Origin: Rana temporaria
Taxonomy: Eukaryota; Chordata; Amphibia; Anura; Ranidae
Length of the DNA stretch: 64,000 bases
Direction: 5' to 3'
Assembly (NCBI RefSeq): GCF_905171775.1
Contig: NC_053493.1
Coordinates: 247,782,438 to 247,846,437, forward strand
In this document: one piece after another, positions 53,800 to 63,059 of the stretch
How positions within the stretch are numbered: the first letter of the stretch is position 1
How the letters are laid out: each line of letters begins with the position of its first letter
The notes under the pieces: model-generated
The model's input: only the letters and a program-made list of their open reading frames with translations
What the model was told of the DNA's origin: nothing
Databases searched by the model: none
Made by a program: the position numbers and the translations under genes

Positions 53800-54334
53800 T
53801 TAAAGCGGAGGTTCACCCAAAAATCCACTTTTTCACATTAGCTCCAGCATACTGCTAACATTTGCAGTGTGCTGTTTTTTTTTTTTTTGTAATTATCGTT
53901 ATATGAGCCCTTGTTTACCGGCTCCGAGCGGGGAATCCTGCAGGGAATGGGCATTTCTAAGCGAAGAGGAGTTGATTGACGGTTGCTAAGGCACGTCACC
54001 CCTTCCGAAAATACACAAAGTCACACTCGGGCGTTTACGGCACCTGCGCCTGCCGCGTAGAGCTGACTGTGCAGGTGCCGTAAACACCCGAGTGTGACTT
54101 TGGGTATTTTCGGAAGGCATGACGCGCTTTAGCAGCCCGTCAATCAACTCCTCTTTGCTTAGGAACGCCTCTACCCGGAAGTAATCCCCCGCTCGGAGCC
54201 GGATAACAACAGCTCGTATAACGATAAGTACCAAAAAAAAAAAAAAAGAAACAGCATACTGCAGATGTTAGCAGTATGCTGGAGGCATATAGCTAATGTA
54301 AGAATGTTTATTTTTGGGTGAACCCCTGCTTTAA
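53800..54334. mobile_element. TTAA-flanked MITE with long internal inverted repeat
   Basis: TTAAAGCGGAGGTTCACCCA and GGGTGAACCCCTGCTTTAA are inverted ends. Almost the entire element is an inverted repeat: ACTCGGGCGTTTACGGCACC answers GGTGCCGTAAACACCCGAGT, and AGCATACTGCTAACAT answers ATGTTAGCAGTATGCT. Transcripts would fold into a hairpin of about 250 bp per arm. Confidence 0.9.
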
Positions 54335-55060
54335 ATCACGTGCATATAATAAAATAAAATGAAATAGTATTCATATGTATATAATAACACCAATCTTCTC
54401 AAAAAAAATATATATTACGTGACCCTCAATATGCAGTCTCAACAAATATAAATATTACAATGTGCAAAAAATAAAGTCCAATATCTCAGACTTCCAAGAA
54501 ATATCTCAAACTTCCAAGAAATAGTGCCGTGTGTTCTTGCCAAAATTTCGTGACTTTTCACCCTTGTTTAGTGTCACCACCACCTCTTATATATAATGCG
54601 CTCACCAGATCAGGGTAAGATTATAGCATATAATCATATCCAGGTATGTATCTCCCCAGACTTTTAGCGATGGTTCCGTTTGATCTCCAATATATATATC
54701 AGACCCAACATACAGGAAAAGGACTTTTCTCATCCACACCAGCTTCCAGTTACTCTCTTTGCTTCCAAAAGAAAAAACCTCATATGGTGTAGTATGTATA
54801 AAAAGGCAGTTTATTTATAAACATTAAAATGTGCACTCACATGTTAACGTGCCCAACCGGTACTAGTTTGTCCAGCGTTACTGCTCGATCTCTCCTCGGC
54901 GTGCGTTCCACGCCTCGGTTACGATGCGGTTCAGCGCGCGGAAGTACCGTGGAGGAGGCGTGTGACGTATTTCCGTCTATGAAGAAATTTTACCCATAGG
55001 CCTTTACGCGTTTCGCATGTACGCATGCGTCATCAGGAAGGATTCCCGCATTTTCCTGCA
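54335..55060 (-). mobile_element. Retroposon-like region led by hammerhead-like motif (Penelope-like?)
   Basis: On the minus strand the hammerhead-like motif (55037-55006) is followed by GC-rich sequence, then ACATGTGAGTGCACATTTTA and TTTATAAATAAACTGCC at about 54800-54845. The same order (motif, GTGAGT word, AATAAA-like word) occurs in the 52-kb foldback. Hammerhead ribozymes are known in Penelope-like retroelements, which makes that an attractive assignment, but no reverse transcriptase frame is present. Confidence 0.3.
55006..55037 (-). ncRNA. Hammerhead ribozyme-like motif, best copy
   Basis: Minus strand: CCTGATGA, C, GCATG-CGTA-CATGC hairpin, GAAACGCGT. All core boxes of a hammerhead (CUGAUGA, stem II, GAAAC) are present, with a tiny self-complementary ACGCGU as stem III. 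One unpaired C between CUGAUGA and stem II departs from the classical fold, and stem I pairing with the flanks is weak, so activity is uncertain. Confidence 0.45.
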
Positions 55061-55220
55061 AAACGACAGCGTCCCACGGTAGCACCCCCACCTCCCCCGC
55101 TCAACAACTGTAAATGAAGAAACGAAGAGTTAAAAATGAAAAGTAAAACACTGCGTCCCACGGCAGCACCCCAAATCCCCCCCCCCATAACAACTTTAAA
55201 TGAAAAAAGAGGAGAAGAGA
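55061..55220. repeat. Tandem duplication, about 90-bp unit
   Basis: GCGTCCCACGGTAGCACCCC...CAACTGTAAATGAAGAAA recurs as GCGTCCCACGGCAGCACCCC...CAACTTTAAATGAAAAAA. Two imperfect copies. Confidence 0.75.
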
Positions 55221-55655
55221 AAGTTGGGAGGTATAGTATTGTACATGACAGCATTAACCCACCAATTGGTTAAACATCACCTTTCATAGGTTTAGACCAG
55301 TTAATACAATGAAATATATCTTATGATTGATTGCTCAGGGTTACAGTATTTTGAGCATGACACTTTGCTATATTAAAGAAACACAGAATGAAAGATGCCA
55401 GCCAAAAAATAGCTTTTATACTCACCTCTCCAATAGCCAGTACCTCCTCTGTGTCCAGCACTGCATACTTTTTATGACTCTTCAGCATTCATCACTTCCA
55501 GGAGTGCTCTCAATGAGGTGCTGTGGTTACATCCTCTAATCCTAGTGTTACTAGAGGACTGAGCAGGGTTGTAGGGTCAGGAGATGGAATCCCAGCAAGT
55601 GGTGTAGGACACAGGCAACTAGCACTGCTAGAACTTTTGCATCTTTGCACTTTAA
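55221..55655. other. No recognised feature
   Basis: Unassigned; nothing supported. Confidence 0.45.
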
Positions 55656-55870
55656 TGCCTCGTACACACAGAATTTCCGATGACAAAAGTCAGACGGATT
55701 TTTTTCATCAGATATTCCAACCGTGTGTGTGCCCCATCTGACTTTTTCCATCGGAAATTCTGACGGAATTAGAAAGAGAACATGTTCTCTTTTTTTCAGA
55801 CGAAAAAAAGTTCTATTGAAAATTCAGTTTGCCCGTTTTTAGGGTGTAAAACGGAATATGGTCTCAATCA
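55656..55870. mobile_element. MITE, family B, left half only
   Basis: TGCCTCGTACACACAGAATT at the left after TAA, then CCAACCGTGTGTGTGCCCCA and GAGAACATGTTCTC, matching the inverted right half of 27666-28080. The sequence diverges after AATTCAGTTTGCC and no right end is found. Confidence 0.75.
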
Positions 55871-55922
55871 ACTGTCTCCCACCGCCAAAGCCTCCTCCCT
55901 GTGACAGTGTGTGTGTTTAAAC

Positions 55923-56070
55923 CAGGGATCCTCAAACTACGGCCCTCCAGATGTTGTAAAACTACACATCCCATGAGGCATTTTAACACACTGACATTCA
56001 CAGACATGACTAGGCATGATGGGAATTGTAGTTCTTGAACAACTGGAGGGCCATAGTTTGAAGACCCATG
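55923..56070. mobile_element. hAT-type MITE, exact 8-bp duplication
   Basis: Left CAGGGATCCTCAAACTACGG, right CATAGTTTGAAGACCCATG, inverted with few mismatches. GTTTAAAC is duplicated exactly (55915-55922 and 56071-56078). CCCTCCAGATGTTG / CAACTGGAGGG pair further in. 148 bp; a common vertebrate hAT MITE type from memory. Confidence 0.93.
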
Positions 56071-56089
56071 GTTTAAACTTTGGGGTGCA

Positions 56090-56520
56090 CACTCTAATGC
56101 AATAGGCTGGGCACACCGATGCAGCAGAGCCTGAGGCTATGGGTTCTGTGAAGGCTGTGGGGCAGTTGAGGAACAATGAAGGCTGTGGGGATAGTGGAGG
56201 TGCAGCGAAGACTGTGAATGAAGCTGAGGAGCAGTGGAGGCTGCAGGTGCAGTGGAAACTGCGCTTTTAGATGCAGGTGCAGCAGAGACCACACTGGGGG
56301 TGCACTGGAGACTAAGCTTGCTGGTGCAGCAGTAGCTGGGCTGCAGGTGCAGCAGAGATCAGCTAGAGTTCAGTGGAGGATTTGGCTGTGGTTGCAGCAG
56401 TTTTTGGGCTGCAAGTGTAGGAGAGACCAGGTTGGGCTGCGGTGGAGACTCAGGCTGCGAGTGCAGCAATAGCTGTAAGTGCAGTGGAGACCAGGCTGTG
56501 GTGCAGTATAGACTTAGGTT
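56090..56520. repeat. Degenerate minisatellite, GCTGCAGGTGCAGTGGAGAC-like
   Basis: Roughly ten to fifteen diverged units built from GGCTGCAGGTGCAG, AGTGGAGACT and CAGCAGAGACC, with variable spacing. Open frames of 66-84 codons across it are by-products. Confidence 0.75.
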
Positions 56521-57964
56521 AGGGTGTGTTGATAAAGTAGTATATGAATAACTTTGATAGCTTTGCATTATGTGGCACATCAAATGCCATCATATTAGTT
56601 ATAGGGTAGGCAGTAATAATTGTATTATTTTTTATTTGAAAAAAAGCATACTACTATTTTGATAACTAAGTGATATATTGTCTTTTAGGGTGAACGATGA
56701 AGTGACAAAGTGGAGAGGTGGAATCCTATTCCATGAGAGGAATTTGAGAGGGTCATCCCAAAAATTGAAAACGTATAATAAAGGAATCTACAAAAAATAA
56801 TTTCATAATATTGGGTATATTGGACCCGCTGGATTTTTGGCTTGGTAGATTTTCATGAATCTGTTCATCGTTATTGATAATTGTAATTGCAAATATGATG
56901 TTTTTTTTTTTTTTACAAGTCCATGTTCCTAAACATATTTGGTTTTTCTGTGTACAGCTTTTTCTTTCTGCCATGACAGCCTCAAGTTCATATTTCCTTC
57001 TTCCTTTCACAGAAATAATCATTTTTGTTTAAGGTTTATTACATGGAAAAGTACATGATCCCAGATTGAATAGTGAGGTTGTAATTCAGTCTCAGGGCTG
57101 CAAATTTTGCAGCTCTATCCAAAGCCTTAAGCTATATTGTTGCAGACTTGGACATTATCCGTATCTCTAGATTGAATTACAGTATTGTACACATCCCAGT
57201 TGTCACATTGTACTATACAATTAGGACTGGGAGGAATGGACTTTTTCTTGCATCGGGAGATTTTATGATCATTTTCTTAAATCAAAAGTTAGATACAATG
57301 ACATACTGTTATGTGACATAAAATAATAAAGTCTGGTTAAAAATACTGTTCGTGGCTCTGAGGAGACTACAAATAAAACATTTTGCTGTTTTGCCTGAAT
57401 CATTGTCTGCTTTGGAACTCAAGAGCCATTAAATAAAAGAGCAAAGCACTGTTCAGGGTAGCTCCCGCCATTACTACTGAAGCAGGATTACAAGGATTAT
57501 CTCATATTGATGGGGTTAAGATAATAATATTGTTTATTGGTGTCTCTTATTAGTAAACTAAATCAGAGTGTTCCATTGAGAATTCAAGAAACAGCAAAAT
57601 AAAACTAGGAGTCTACACTCTATAAAAGAAAAACTAGAATGGCTTTTACTTTTTTAATACACCCATGGCACTGGTTTTGAGGATCATTCCGTGTTTTTTG
57701 GGGAGAGAGCACAGCAGCTTCTCCCTCTGTGACAATCTTTCTACAAACTGAAACTCTTTAGGGATTTGTACAGAGCAGGAAAGAAATGGAGAAAAACACT
57801 CCTCTAATTGATTCAGATTTGTGTAATTTGAGCTTTAGCTATGTAGCTTTGTAAACAGCCTTTTTTTCCAGAGAAATGCACAGTTAGCCTGCTAAACATT
57901 CTCAAAGGTACCTAGATGCAATATTTTTTTTTTTTTTTTATTAATAAAATTGCTGTGTCATATA
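56521..57964. other. AT-rich sequence, no recognised feature
   Basis: Unique-looking, with T runs at about 56900-56914 and 57927-57939. No coding or RNA signal supported. Confidence 0.5.
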
Positions 57965-58692
57965 GGTAGATTCAGTAAGAGTTAGGCCGGTTTATCAATA
58001 GATAAGCCGACCTAACTCAGAATCTACGCCGACTTATGTTTAAGTGTATTCTCAATCAGAGATACACTTAAACATATCTAAGATACGACGGCTTGCGCTG
58101 TCCTATCTTAGGTTGCAATATTTCGGATGGCCGTTAGGTGGCGCTTCCATTGCGGTCGGCGTAGAATATGTAAATTAGTAGATACGCCGATTCACGAACG
58201 TACGCCCGGCCGACGCAGTACTTTTACGCCGTTTACGTTAGAGATAGGCCGCCTAAAGTTAGAGCTAGGCCCTAGTTGGAATAGTAATGTTAAGTATGGC
58301 CGCCGTTCCCGCGTCGAAATTCAAAATTTTTACGTCGTTTGCGCAAGTCGTCCGTGAATCGGGATTTACGTTGTTTACGTCCACGTCGAAATCAATAGGC
58401 CCGTGCGGCGTACTTAGCCGCAATGCACACTAGGAAATGTGGGCGCCCGGCGCATGCGCAGTTAGAAAGAAAGGTCAAAAATGTAAGGTCAAGCCCTATT
58501 AACATAAAACACGCCCCCTTACACACATTTGAATTAGGCGCCCTTACGCCCGCCCGATTTAGGCTACGCCGCCGTAACTTAGCAGGCAAGTACATTGTGA
58601 ATCATGTACTTGCCTCGCTAACTTACGGCGGCGTAGCTTAAATGCCTTAAGCTACGCCGCCGCAAAGTTGCGGTATTGTATGTGAATCTAGG
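57965..58692. mobile_element. Harbinger-type MITE, family A (GGTAGATTCAG subfamily)
   Basis: Left GGTAGATTCAGTAAGAG, right TGTATGTGAATCTAGG (diverged). The left 80 bp hold the GTTTATCAATAGATAAGC palindrome; the interior has GGCGCATGCGCAG and hairpin AGGCAAGTACATTGTG / CATGTACTTGCCT at 58580-58613. Same orientation as 19278-20009. Confidence 0.83.
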
Positions 58693-58749
58693 CATTAGTC
58701 TTGAATATAATTTATAAATAAAATATATTCAAAACACTTTCCCTTTCTT

Positions 58750-59126
58750 TTAAGGAGGAAGTAAACCCTGGTCACTTACCTGAAACCGAAGCCTGTGATG
58801 TCCACGCTGTCCCTACTAGCAGCGAGCGTTCATCTTCACCCCTCTTCCTTTCGGGGCCGTGAACTCCGGCTCTGTGACTGGCCGCATTCACGTGGGAGTC
58901 GGCAGTCATGGCATGACCCCTTTAGAAACGTTACGATCACCCGTTTCTAAAGTGCACCTGCACCGTAGACATCGGCGCATGAGCTGTAGTCATCGGCGCA
59001 CAGCTCTATTGTAAATATCTCCTAAACCGTGAAGATTTAGGAGATATTTCCAGCACCTACAGGTAAGCCTTAATCTAGGCTTACCTGTAGATAAACATGG
59101 TTGTACAGGGTGTACAACCACTTTAA
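58750..59126. mobile_element. TTAA-flanked MITE with twin hairpins
   Basis: TTAAGGAGGAAGTAAACCCT and GTGTACAACCACTTTAA at the ends. Near the right end are two hairpins: ATATCTCCTAAACCGTG with ATTTAGGAGATAT, and TACAGGTAAGCCTTA with TAGGCTTACCTGTA. Both recur at 60249-60330. Confidence 0.75.
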
Positions 59127-59171
59127 GAATTCTATAAAGATCTCAGACACATGTTATACCTAATATGAACA

Positions 59172-59629
59172 TTAAAAGAGAAATATGGGATTTGTGTTTA
59201 TTTAAGAATCACACGTACCTTGGTGGGTGCAGCATCGGTCCGATGCTGCATCTGTCCCCTGCCAGCTCTAACACTGAGAACGGAGTGATCAAACACTGTC
59301 GATTGCTTGGTTCTCAGAGCTCCCTGAGCAGAGAGCTGGCGACTGTCAGTCATTGTCTCTCTGCTCTGACCCCTGTGCTCCCTGGAGCGCTGGACTGTGG
59401 GTGGGCAGGAGACGCCGGCTCAGGCTCTCAGTGGCTCCCCGAGAGGCTAAACCAGGTGCCAGTCCAGGCATGTTGGCGGATCTCGACCGTATGGTCGCGA
59501 TCTTTCCTGAGCCTGAACCCGATGTCAGCCGTCAGCAGGATTCTGTCTGCTGAAAACAGGTCACAGGAGTGCAGTCCGTTCCACAGGAGAAGTACAGCCA
59601 AATGAGCTTTGGCTGTACTTCTCCTTTAA
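59172..59629. mobile_element. TTAA-flanked MITE, T2-like end
   Basis: The right end read inward is TTAAAGGAGAAGTACAGCC, fitting the TTAAAGGRR-type end of Xenopus T2/Kolobok MITEs. The left end TTAAAAGAGAAATATGGG is diverged. Contains palindrome GCAGCATCGGTCCGATGCTGC split here as GCAGCATCGG + TCCGATGCTGC, and GTACAGCCAAA/TTTGGCTGTAC at the right. The 146-codon frame over it is not a gene. Confidence 0.65.
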
Positions 59630-59925
59630 AAGAGGTGTTGAGATTACATTTCTCCATCACACATAGTAAACATGCTTCATGAAAAGTGTAGTGTAGACTA
59701 AGTCAAGTGCACGCTTGAGAACTGAAGCAAACAAATGACATACAAAAAGAGCTGATATGAAATGGGTAGAGGTAGTGTCTCTGTCCCAAAGTAGTATGCA
59801 CACAACAAAAAATATTTAGCCCACAGGACTTTTAAAGAGTCACGCCTCAAACAAAATATATAAAAAATATGAAAAATGTATTCACATACATTTAAAAAAC
59901 ACATACAGTACAATATAACAATTTC
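59630..59925. other. No recognised feature
   Basis: AT-rich; a 71-codon minus-strand frame has no motif. Confidence 0.45.
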
Positions 59926-60918
59926 TTAAAGCGGTTGTATACCCAATATTTTTTATTTATTTTTTACACCTGAAAGGCAAAAGGCATAATGATACTAGCT
60001 CATTATAAAATACTTACCTTGGAACGAGGTGTAGAGAACTTACCTGGTCCACGCTGAGCGAGATGTCATCTTGCCTCGGTGTGTCTTCCGGGTATCGCCG
60101 CTCCAGCGCTGTGATTGGCTAGAGCGGCAATGTCGTCACTCCCACGCATGCGCGGGAGACTTCATTCCGGCAAGGTCCGGTGGCTGCCGGGACTTTAGCC
60201 GAGGATCCCCACTGCGCATGCGCCGCTGCAATCAGCGGCGCATTTCGAGGGGAATATCTCCTAAACCGTACATGTTTAGGAGATATTCTTTATACCTACA
60301 GGTAAGCCTTATTATAGGCTTACCTGTTACAGAGATCAGTTACTGCGCAGGCGCGGCACTTGTGCAATACGAACTTCAACTGAGCCTCCAAAAATAGCTG
60401 AAGATTTAGAGCTGAGACTCAGCTCTACACGGCGCCTGTGCAATGACTCTGACACAAGGCGCATGCTCCCGATGCTAGTGCTACTCTGCAAGGGGCGGGG
60501 GTGATTTTAGCAATAAAGTACACATCTTAGCGGGGCACATTGAAAAACCCGCCCATCAACAGTGCAAAACCCACCCTTCATTTGTTTTAACACGCCCTGC
60601 TAAGAAGTTCGTATTGCGCAAGTGCCACGCCTGCGCAGTACAGGGGTCCTTATCCGCCGGGGGAATTTTTTCGGCAGGACACCGGCTGGCCAGAGGAGTG
60701 TAGCGGTGGGTGGAGGAGTCCTCTGACATCACAACTCCGCCCACCGAGTGTCGGCAATAGGAAATGCCCACACATTCTGCGATATTGCAGGGCTCCTTAT
60801 AGCTGAGGGGGTGAGTTATAAAAAAAAAAAGATACATGAAGGAGGCATGTCTATCATTATAGATATAAACAATGTTAATAATTTATAAATGATGGCCGTG
60901 GGTTTACATCCACTTTAA
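59926..60918. mobile_element. TTAA-flanked element, about 1 kb, twin hairpins
   Basis: TTAAAGCGGTTGTATACCCA and GTGGGTTTACATCCACTTTAA form the ends. Twin hairpins at 60249-60330 match those at 59016-59092. The right half repeats, inverted, pieces of the left (CAATACGAACTTC / GAAGTTCGTATTG; GCCACGCCTGCGCAG / CTGCGCAGGCGCGGC). Non-coding. Confidence 0.75.
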
Positions 60919-61614
60919 AGGAATGGAAACAAGAACACAACATATTTAACAAAAAATGAACTGATTAAGATTGTTCAGCTTCTAAGGTTCACAACCTTTT
61001 TATAGAGTGACAATGATACCATTTGTTCTCTCTTCTTTTTAATTAATATTTCATGCTCTGATAATTTCCTAAGATGTGCATAGATCAGAACCAGGAAAAT
61101 ATAGTCCTTACCTAATTTCATTCTTTAATTAGAGGAAATCTCTTAACATATTTTTCCTTTGTCAAGAAAAAAAAAATGACCTTTTTCATTTTGGACATAG
61201 TATTTAGTCTCACTGGTCTCACAGGTATTAGAAAAATGAAAGCATCTAAATGAAAAAGTTCTTGTACACTTTGGTAAACTCTTGAAAGCCACAGCTGCAA
61301 AAATATATTTATTATATTTCAAGGAATACCCGAGGCTCACAAATGTGTGTTTTACACACATGGAATATTTCCTTGTAAGTTGTTGCAGCACGATGTAGAT
61401 GTTAGTTAAGGAGATATGTTTAATATCTATAACTCACATTTATGGGCACTCACGTAACATCTTTTCTTGTGTGCAGTAGGCTCAGTTTGGCAATAAGATC
61501 CACATTGATGTAGCTCACAGGGTTTATTAAAATGAGCTGGCAATGTTCCTGCCTGTGTAGATGGGCGCTATGCAGTTTATGTATACATTCATGGATGATT
61601 TTGATTGTCTTCTT
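60919..61614. other. AT-rich sequence, no recognised feature
   Basis: Nothing supported by paired ends, motifs or splice signals. Confidence 0.5.
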
Positions 61615-62642
61615 TTAAAGGGGGTTGTAAAGGTACAATCTTTTTTTCCTAAATAGCTTCCTTTACCTCAGTGCAGTCCTCCTTCACTTACCTCATCCTT
61701 CCATTTTGCTTTTAAATGTCCTTATTTCTTCTGAGAAATCCTCACTTCCTGTTCTTCTGTCTGTAACTCCACACAGTAATGCAAGGCTTTCTCCCTGGTG
61801 TGGAGTGTCGTGCTCGCCCCCTCCCTTGGACTACAGGTGAGTCAGGACCCTCTCTACGTTGCATATAGAGAAAGGAGCTGTGTGCTAGTGGGCATCCTGA
61901 CTCTCCTGTAGTCCAAGGGAGGGCGCGAGCATGACACACCACACTAGGGAGAAAGCCTTGCATTACTGTGTGGAGTTACAGACAGAAGAACAGGAAATAA
62001 GGACATTTAACCACTTCAATACCGACCCATAGTCATTTGACAACCACAGATGGGATCTCCCATCCTGGGTGGACGTCATATGACGTCCTGGGCTTTGTGG
62101 GGGGATTTCTGAGTGATGCCTGCAGCTAGATGCATCATTCAGATATCCTTCTCTTCTGCCGGCGATTCTGTGCAACATAAGAACGATCATAGCGTAATTT
62201 TAAAGCGTGACATGTTAGGTATCTATTTACTCGGTGTAACATAATCTTTCATACTTTACAAAAAAATTGGGCTAACTGTTTTGTTATTTTTTTTAATAAT
62301 GAAACCATTTTTTCCCCCAAAAAAGGCGTTTGAAAAATTATTGCGCAAATACCGTGCAAACATGATAAAACATTGCAATTGCCGTAGTTTTATTCCCTAG
62401 GGTGTCTGCTAAAAAAACATATATAATGTTTGGAGGTTCTGCGTAATTTTCTAGCAAAAGAATGATGATTTGTACATGTAGGAGAGAAGTGCCAGAATAG
62501 GCCCGGTATTGAGGTGGGTATAAAAGCCCGGTATTGAAGTGGTTAAAAGCAAAATGGAAGGATGAGGTAAGTGAAGGAGGACTGCACTAAGCTAAAGGAA
62601 GCTATTTAGGAAAAAATAGTTTTACCTTTACAACCTCTTTAA
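61615..62642. mobile_element. TTAA-flanked foldback MITE with nested insertion
   Basis: TTAAAGGGGGTTGTAAAGGT and TTTACCTTTACAACCTCTTTAA are the ends. Apart from the insert at 62007-62546 it is one long inverted repeat: CTTCCTTTACCTCAGTGCAG answers CTGCACTAAGCTAAAGGAAG, and CCCTTGGACTACAGGTGAGT answers ACTCTCCTGTAGTCCAAGGG. Confidence 0.92.
62007..62546. mobile_element. TTAA-flanked element (CCACTTCAATACC ends), nested
   Basis: CCACTTCAATACCGACCC and CCCGGTATTGAAGTGG between two TTAA copies. It lies in the right arm of the surrounding element. Removing it with one TTAA gives GGACATTTAAAAGCAAAATG, the exact inverse of the left arm at 61701-61720. Related to 47982-49143 through GACATGTTAGGTATCTATTT. 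Confidence 0.95.
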
Positions 62643-63059
62643 AGCTGAAGTCCAGCAAACAGCTGAGATACAAACATGGGGCCAAATTCTCAAAAGAGAT
62701 ACGCAGACTTAACTCCATTTTTCTAATTTTACACGGCGCGTATATTTGCGCGCGATCGTCAAAATGACTTAAGCAAAGATTTCCGTATTTTCAGCCGTAC
62801 TTAAAGTAGTTACACCTGCGCATTCCCGGGCGCAAATTACGCTAGGCTCGCCGCTGTTTTTGATAGGCAAAGATGCAAATGAGGGAGTTAGGGCGATTCT
62901 CAGAATTAAGTGTGTGTGCCGTATTTTCCGCCCTGTGCGCACCTGTTAGTTTTTCTGACTAAATTTCCACATTATAAAACCAGCCCTAATTTTACACATG
63001 CTGTGGAAGGGTTTGCAGAAGGGAGTTACAGCTCTAGTTGTGAAGTTTGTTGCTGAAAA

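Noticed and set aside
59165..59605. 146-codon frame
   Set aside because: Nearly coincides with a TTAA-flanked MITE; no known domain.
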